55,530 nt of DNA from an uncultured Prevotella sp. (GTDB lineage: Bacteria > Bacteroidota > Bacteroidia > Bacteroidales > Bacteroidaceae), in assembly GCA_900314995.1 (NCBI GenBank), contig OMXK01000017.1:1-55530 (forward strand), read 5' to 3'. Within the stretch, counting starts at the first letter, position 1; every line of letters starts with the position of its first letter. The translations under genes were made by a program, and so were the position numbers. The notes beneath the pieces were generated by a model. The model saw nothing but the letters and a program-made list of their open reading frames with translations, did no database searches and was not told the origin of the DNA. Positions 52,362 to 55,530 of this stretch are shown piece by piece.

Positions 52362-52445
52362 GTACCAAACTTAGTGGGGGCTGACTTCTCAGCAGACATC
52401 CCGGGACTCATCAAGGAGTCTCCCCCACTTCGGTACATCAGTTTG
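52362..52445 (+). promoter_or_regulatory. Structured 5' leader (three-way-junction-like) of the DUF3853-like gene
   Basis: Base stem GTACC (52362-52366) with GGTAC (52432-52436); an 8-bp stem AGTGGGGG (52373-52380) with CCCCCACT (52422-52429); two inner hairpins, CTGA/TCAG at 52381-52392 and GACTC/GAGTC at 52405-52420. A competing pairing exists: CCAAACT (52365-52371) with AGTTTGG (52439-52445), which excludes the base stem. Two exclusive folds in a leader suggest regulation, but a replication or recombination site is also possible. Confidence 0.5.
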
Positions 52446-52506
52446 GGGAAAGATTAAATAGTAGGCTTTATCATGTACCATAAGCCACATAAATATAATA
52501 AAAGAT

Positions 52507-52818
52507 ATGTGTCAGGTAACAGACGAATTATTAGAAAAGACAATTGGAGAAATGAGCGGAATCGAGTTTATTCAGCTTATCAAGGCTGCAAATGAAGGCA
52601 GCATGGAAGAAAAGTTGGCAGAGGACAACGACAAGTATGTGTATGGCATCGCCGGAATAGCAGAGTTGTTCCATTGCAGCCTGCCAACAGCCAACCGTAT
52701 CAAGAAGAGCGGTAGAATCAAGAAAGCCATCACCCAGATTGGTCGAAAGATTGTAGTGGATAAGAAAATGGCACTTGAACTGGCTGGACAGCCCACTTTT
52801 CATCGCAGAGGAGCATAA
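52507..52818 (+). CDS. DUF3853-like small DNA-binding (excisionase-type) protein
   Basis: A 103-residue protein with a predicted helix-turn-helix in its middle (YGIAGIAELFHCSLPTANRIKKSGRI) followed by a strand pair KAITQIGRKIVVDKKMALEL, as in excisionase/MerR-like winged helices and the DUF3853 group common in Bacteroidota mobile elements. Likely acts as recombination directionality factor or regulator for the integrase upstream; not shown. It has a ~190-nt structured leader. Confidence 0.65.
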   Translation: MCQVTDELLEKTIGEMSGIEFIQLIKAANEGSMEEKLAEDNDKYVYGIAGIAELFHCSLPTANRIKKSGRIKKAITQIGRKIVVDKKMALELAGQPTFHRRGA

Positions 52819-52887
52819 TTATGTTAAATCTTGCACTCAAAATCGAAAAAATAGCAGCATTTGTATCGTGATTTGGAAACAAATTAT

Positions 52888-52895
52888 TAATTTTG
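52888..52895 (+). promoter_or_regulatory. Predicted -7 element of the toxin-antitoxin operon
   Basis: TAATTTTG, exact match, 15 bp before the toxin ATG at 52911. Candidate -33 boxes TTTG at 52872 (12 bp) or 52860 (24 bp) are not at the ideal spacing. Confidence 0.4.
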
Positions 52896-52910
52896 CACCG
52901 TCAATTCATT

Positions 52911-53273
52911 ATGAAAGAAGAAATTGAAGAGAAGCCGGTATTTCGGCTGATATTATCTACGGAAGCTGATAGCTTCATCCAGTCCATACCTGAAAAGGCA
53001 AGGGAGAAGGTTCGCTACAATATCCGTAGAATACAAAAGGGAGAGCAGAACAGGGAACTGTTCAAGAAACTGGATGGAACAGAAATCTGGGAATTCCGGA
53101 CGCTCTTCAATAAAATAGCATATAGGCTGTTTGCCTTCTGGGACACTGAAGCTGAGACACTGGTGATAGCGACACATGGTATCGTAAAAAAGACTCAGAA
53201 AACTCCTTCAAAGGAAATAGCGAAAGCTGAAGAGATTCGCAAACTGTATTTTGAACTTAAAAAGAAAAAATGA
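52911..53273 (+). CDS. HigB/RelE-type toxin
   Basis: A 120-residue protein of the HigB-like (phage Gp49-like) RelE superfamily: FIQSIPEKAREKVRYNIRRIQKG, LFKKLDGTEIWEFRTLFNKIAYRLFAFWD, TLVIATHGIVKKTQKTPSKEIAKAEEIRKLY. The KKT-TPxxEIxxA ending is typical of these mRNA endonucleases. The ATG at 52911 is preferred over a TTG at 52893 that lies in the -7 element. Overlaps the antitoxin start by four bases. Confidence 0.85.
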   Translation: MKEEIEEKPVFRLILSTEADSFIQSIPEKAREKVRYNIRRIQKGEQNRELFKKLDGTEIWEFRTLFNKIAYRLFAFWDTEAETLVIATHGIVKKTQKTPSKEIAKAEEIRKLYFELKKKK

Positions 53274-53614
53274 ATATGGAAAAGGTTGGAGATATGAAAT
53301 TCATTGATTTCGAGGATGTGCTTGACCGCGACCTCGGTAAAGTCGGAACACCAAAGCGCGATGAGTTTGAACGCAAGGTGGACGAGTCCGTCCATGCCTA
53401 TCGATTGGGCGAAGCCATTAAGAAAGCACGTCTTCAGCAGAACCTTACCCAAGAGCAGCTTGGAGAGAGAATCGGAGTGAAACGCGCTCAGATCTCAAAG
53501 TTGGAAAAAGGTTATAGCATAACCATACCGACCATGAGCAGAGTATTCAAGGCTCTTGGAATTGCAACGGCAACACTTGACCTTGGCAGTATTGGCAAAG
53601 TTGCCCTATGGTAA
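53270..53614 (+). CDS. HigA/XRE-family antitoxin
   Basis: A 114-residue protein with an XRE helix-turn-helix at residues ~45-100 (IKKARLQQNLTQEQLGERIGVKRAQISKLEKG). The ATG overlaps the toxin stop as ATGA, giving toxin-first order and coupled translation, as in higBA. It should bind the toxin and the operon promoter. Pairs often stabilise mobile elements. A second ATG (53276) is possible. Confidence 0.87.
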   Translation: MNMEKVGDMKFIDFEDVLDRDLGKVGTPKRDEFERKVDESVHAYRLGEAIKKARLQQNLTQEQLGERIGVKRAQISKLEKGYSITIPTMSRVFKALGIATATLDLGSIGKVALW

Positions 53615-53660
53615 GCAAAGTTAGTTCTACAAAGCTACTTTCAGAATAGCCCCAAAGAGT

Positions 53661-53706
53661 TGACGGTTGAAAACCCCAGGAGTTTTCAACCGTCAACCGC
53701 TTTTTT
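53661..53706 (+). terminator. Intrinsic terminator after the toxin-antitoxin pair
   Basis: A 14-bp perfect stem (53661-53674 with 53682-53695) with a 7-nt loop, then CCGC and six T. Confidence 0.8.
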
Positions 53707-53734
53707 CAATACCTGTCAACAAATGGGGACTTTG

Positions 53735-54025
53735 TTATCCCCAGTCGTTGACGTTCCAGACTTCAATGTCATAGTTCGTGGAATAGCCCTGTGTCTGATA
53801 GTTCATTTCCAGTTCTTTTCTGATAATTCGTTGTGCCTCGGCTTCAAGCACACGTCTTGATGCTCTTTCCAGCCTATCATCCTCAAAAATCTCTTCAAGG
53901 TCTATCTCATGGTTCTTGACGATGGCATTGATGGCAGACCGTTTGCTGGTGTAGATGCCCTTGCAGACGCGGTTGGCGATAGTGTGCCAGGCATCAGTCT
54001 CAAATACTACAAATACTTGTTTCAT
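53735..54025 (-). CDS. Small hypothetical protein of the mobile element
   Basis: A 96-residue protein starting MKQVFVVFETDAWHTIANRVCKGIYTSKRSAINAIV and ending DIEVWNVNDWG, acidic in the middle. I do not recognise it; the shape resembles short accessory proteins near SSB in Bacteroidota mobile elements. The ATG at 54025 is chosen because upstream sequence includes the ssb stop region. Probably cotranscribed with ssb, 58 bp upstream. Confidence 0.6.
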   Translation of the reverse strand: MKQVFVVFETDAWHTIANRVCKGIYTSKRSAINAIVKNHEIDLEEIFEDDRLERASRRVLEAEAQRIIRKELEMNYQTQGYSTNYDIEVWNVNDWG

Positions 54026-54083
54026 GTTGTAGCTTTCTTGTAATGGATTACACAGTGTTTTGAAGGAAATCCCCCGAAGGGGA

Positions 54084-54434
54084 TTAGAAAGGCAGGTCGT
54101 CCTTTTTCTCCTTCGGGGTGTCTGTGGGCACATCGGGAACATTGCTGTCCGTTGCGGCATTGGCGGCTGCATTGGTTCCGTCCTGTTTCTTGCCGATATT
54201 GAGGAAGTCGATGGTCTTGGCGTGTACTCTCAGTTGTGCGTGAGGTGTGCCGTCCTTACCCTCCCACTGGTCAATCTTTGAAATGCCTTGGATGGTCAGG
54301 ATGCGTCCCTTGGTGAAAAACTCTGCCAGTTTCAGATGTGCGGGGTCGCTGCTCTGAACACGAACCCATTGCGTAACTTCCTCGCCCTTGGAATAGTCGT
54401 TCACTGCCATATCCATTGAAAGGAAATAAATCAT
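54084..54434 (-). CDS. ssb: Single-stranded-DNA-binding protein (SSB), short N-terminus
   Basis: A 116-residue OB-fold SSB: VTQWVRVQSSDPAHLKLAEFFTKGRILTIQGIS, then DGTPHAQLRVHAKTIDFL, a Gly/Asn/Thr-rich tail and the acidic C-terminal tip DDLPF used to bind partner proteins. Residues before SMDMAVNDYSKGEE are fewer than in chromosomal SSB, so the N-terminal strand may be shortened. Plasmid and element SSBs commonly look like this. Confidence 0.85.
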   Translation of the reverse strand: MIYFLSMDMAVNDYSKGEEVTQWVRVQSSDPAHLKLAEFFTKGRILTIQGISKIDQWEGKDGTPHAQLRVHAKTIDFLNIGKKQDGTNAAANAATDSNVPDVPTDTPKEKKDDLPF

Positions 54435-54861
54435 AACTCTAAATGTTTTTGAGGTTTAACTTTTTCCCTTTGGTTTGGAGCTTCTTGCTCCTTGCCGTCG
54501 GGACTTTTTTTTTACGATGCCATCAAAAGGTTGATGGTAACGATAGGCAGTCGGAAGGTGTGGTGCGGATTACGTCAAATACTCTTTCACCATAAGGGAA
54601 AGGAAGATTTTACGGAATCCGCACTGAATACCGAGGTCATTCGGAAACAGCGATTTACCTTTGCATCGATAAAAAGAAAGGCAACGACGGACATAGCAGC
54701 ATAGGCACAACTATAGGATTTGGGGATTTTCCCCACTCAACTTTAGGGAAACGCCCTCCTCCAAATAGGAATAATCTTATTGAAACCCCACGGAATCGCC
54801 CTATCTTTGCACCGTGAACAAGAAACAAATGTCTAACATTTAAAGAATAGGAGATTTGAAT
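54435..54861. other. Non-coding region before the small exported protein gene
   Basis: 427 bp with no convincing gene. It holds a 7-bp hairpin (54520-54526 with 54531-54537) and a 9-bp inverted repeat GTGCGGATT (54563-54571) with AATCCGCAC (54616-54624) around 44 nt. Two TAnnTTTG elements are present (54656-54663 and 54802-54809); the second serves the gene at 54862. Nothing else identified. Confidence 0.4.
54802..54809 (+). promoter_or_regulatory. Predicted -7 element of the small exported protein gene
   Basis: TATCTTTG, exact TAnnTTTG, 52 bp before the ATG at 54862. An AGGAG ribosome-binding-like stretch at 54849-54853 precedes the start. Confidence 0.45.
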
Positions 54862-55155
54862 ATGAAGATGATGAACAAGGTGATTGCAGCCATGATGATG
54901 ATGGCCATCACATCAGCAATGCCAGCAATGGCAGGAAATAAGAAGCATAACAATGGTAAAAACAACATAGTTGTTGTAGTCGTAGACAAAAAGACTACTC
55001 ATTTCAATGCACACAAGCATGTCTATCGCCCAGACGTGAAAGTCTGCACCTTCAGAGTAAGCCGTTACGATTCTCACATGAAGGCTGTAGCAAAGGCAGA
55101 ACACATGAAGGGTGTGATGAACACGAAGTGGAATCCACGTACTAATCAATGTCTG
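54862..55155 (+). CDS. Small exported protein, C-terminus unclear
   Basis: From the ATG at 54862 the frame encodes a signal peptide (MKMMNKVIAAMMMMAITSAMPAMA, cleavage after AMA) and a basic, His/Lys-rich mature part (GNKKHNNGKNNIVVVVVD ... THFNAHKHVYRPDVKV). I do not recognise it. The frame has no stop before the window end and continues antisense through hsp20, which starts to read as non-protein-like. The end is therefore set where the hsp20 gene begins; the true end, or a truncation by rearrangement at about 55150, cannot be decided. The start has a promoter element and a ribosome-binding-like site. Confidence 0.45.
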
Positions 55156-55530
55156 TTACGAGACCTCAATGGCCTTGGTTACCTTTTCCTTCGGCTCGGT
55201 CTTCGGCATGGTGATGGTCAGGATGCCGTCCTCGACCTTGGCAGAGATCTGTTCTTTCACCACATCGTCGGGCAGTACGTAGTTCTGCTCGTAGTTCGAG
55301 TAGCTGAACTCGCGGCGCAGATAGTGATGGTGCTTGTCCTCATGCTTGTGTTCCTGCTTGTTCTCGATGGCGATGGTGAGGTTGCCCTCGTCATTGATGC
55401 CTACGCGGCAATATTCCTTCTTGATGCCAGAGGCTGCAAGCTCCATCGTGTAGGCCTTCTCACTCTCCTTGACATTGACTGCGGGTGCTGTACTGTTGGC
55501 ACGAGGCATGAAATCAGTGTTAAAGAAATC
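55156..55530 (-). CDS. Small heat-shock protein Hsp20, N-terminus outside window
   Basis: The visible 124 residues form an alpha-crystallin domain: TAPAVNVKESEKAYTMELAASGIKKE, a His/Glu-rich loop (EHKHEDKHHHYLRREF), NYVLPDDVVKEQISAKVEDGILTITMPK, and the AIEVS end. Coding continues upstream of the ATG at 55509 (DFFNTDFMPRAN), matching the DFF-x-x-x-[FW] linker of Bacteroidota Hsp20, so that ATG is internal and the true start is beyond 55530. Prevents protein aggregation. The His-rich loop is unusual. Confidence 0.88.
   Translation of the reverse strand, partial: DFFNTDFMPRANSTAPAVNVKESEKAYTMELAASGIKKEYCRVGINDEGNLTIAIENKQEHKHEDKHHHYLRREFSYSNYEQNYVLPDDVVKEQISAKVEDGILTITMPKTEPKEKVTKAIEVS

Larger units (their letters stand above)
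50631..54434. mobile_element. Integrase-bearing mobile element module (boundaries uncertain)
   Basis: Integrase, DUF3853-like protein, toxin-antitoxin pair, a hypothetical protein and SSB are typical accessory and DNA-processing genes of Bacteroidota integrative elements. The left end is put at the tRNA-like site. No second copy of that site was found in the window, so the right end may lie beyond it, or the element is decayed. Conjugation genes are absent here. Confidence 0.5.

Noticed and set aside
54492-54704. 70-residue plus-strand frame
   Set aside because: No ribosome-binding context, it spans a hairpin and an inverted repeat, and it has no recognisable composition.

Overview
The window looks like a chromosomal segment of a member of the Bacteroidales, most likely Prevotella or a close relative. 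The evidence is a Bacteroidota-type (subtype iii) type VI secretion system (T6SS), many promoters of the Bacteroidota form (TTTG near -33, TAnnTTTG near -7), a type II pantothenate kinase, lipoproteins with short lipoboxes, and outer-membrane proteins ending in phenylalanine. Species was not determined.

Layout. (1) 1-5.4 kb, minus strand: a T6SS sheath operon transcribed clpV, tssB, an AraC-type regulator, tssC, hcp (hcp is cut by the window edge). (2) 5.5-17.8 kb: an unusual exported phosphate and nucleotide cluster. It holds a family II inorganic pyrophosphatase made as a lipoprotein and three paralogous lipoproteins with the CCA-adding/poly(A) polymerase nucleotidyltransferase fold. One of these is frameshifted and one is fused to a Gly-rich repeat domain. 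An exported PAP2 acid phosphatase and a porin-like protein lie nearby. Interspersed are guaA, a MurU-like sugar-1-phosphate nucleotidyltransferase and a SpoIIE-type phosphatase. (3) 18-27.1 kb, minus strand: an LruC-like lipoprotein, then a T6SS spike operon transcribed hcp, hcp, vgrG (1273 aa), a beta-helical spike-associated protein, and a protein resembling ribosome recycling factor. (4) 27.2-31.1 kb: a kinase-RapZ fusion, a predicted small RNA and groES-groEL. (5) 31.3-38.3 kb: sppA-lpxK-thiL, tRNA-Phe, a pantothenate kinase with a coupled rhodanese lipoprotein, a PNPOx-like lipoprotein and an SDR enzyme. (6) 38.3-39.2 kb: a non-coding nested inverted repeat. (7) 39.2-50.5 kb: an MFS transporter with a UvrA-like ATPase, lactate permease divergent from a FAD/Fe-S lactate-type dehydrogenase, an alarmone synthetase, and a deacetylase/glycosyltransferase pair. 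(8) 50.6-54.4 kb: a mobile-element module with a tRNA-3'-end-like putative attachment site, a tyrosine recombinase, a structured leader RNA, a DUF3853-like protein, a HigBA-type toxin-antitoxin pair and an SSB. The window ends in a small exported protein gene running into the 3' end of an hsp20 gene.

How the genes may work together. The two T6SS operons plausibly supply sheath, tube, recycling ATPase and spike for one machine; the baseplate and membrane genes are not in the window. The lipoprotein nucleotidyltransferases would release pyrophosphate if active, and the lipoprotein pyrophosphatase beside them would consume it. This chemical match outside the cytoplasm is the strongest candidate here for an undescribed system, but function is inferred only from motifs and context. 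An alternative reading is phosphate scavenging by the pyrophosphatase, acid phosphatase and porin.
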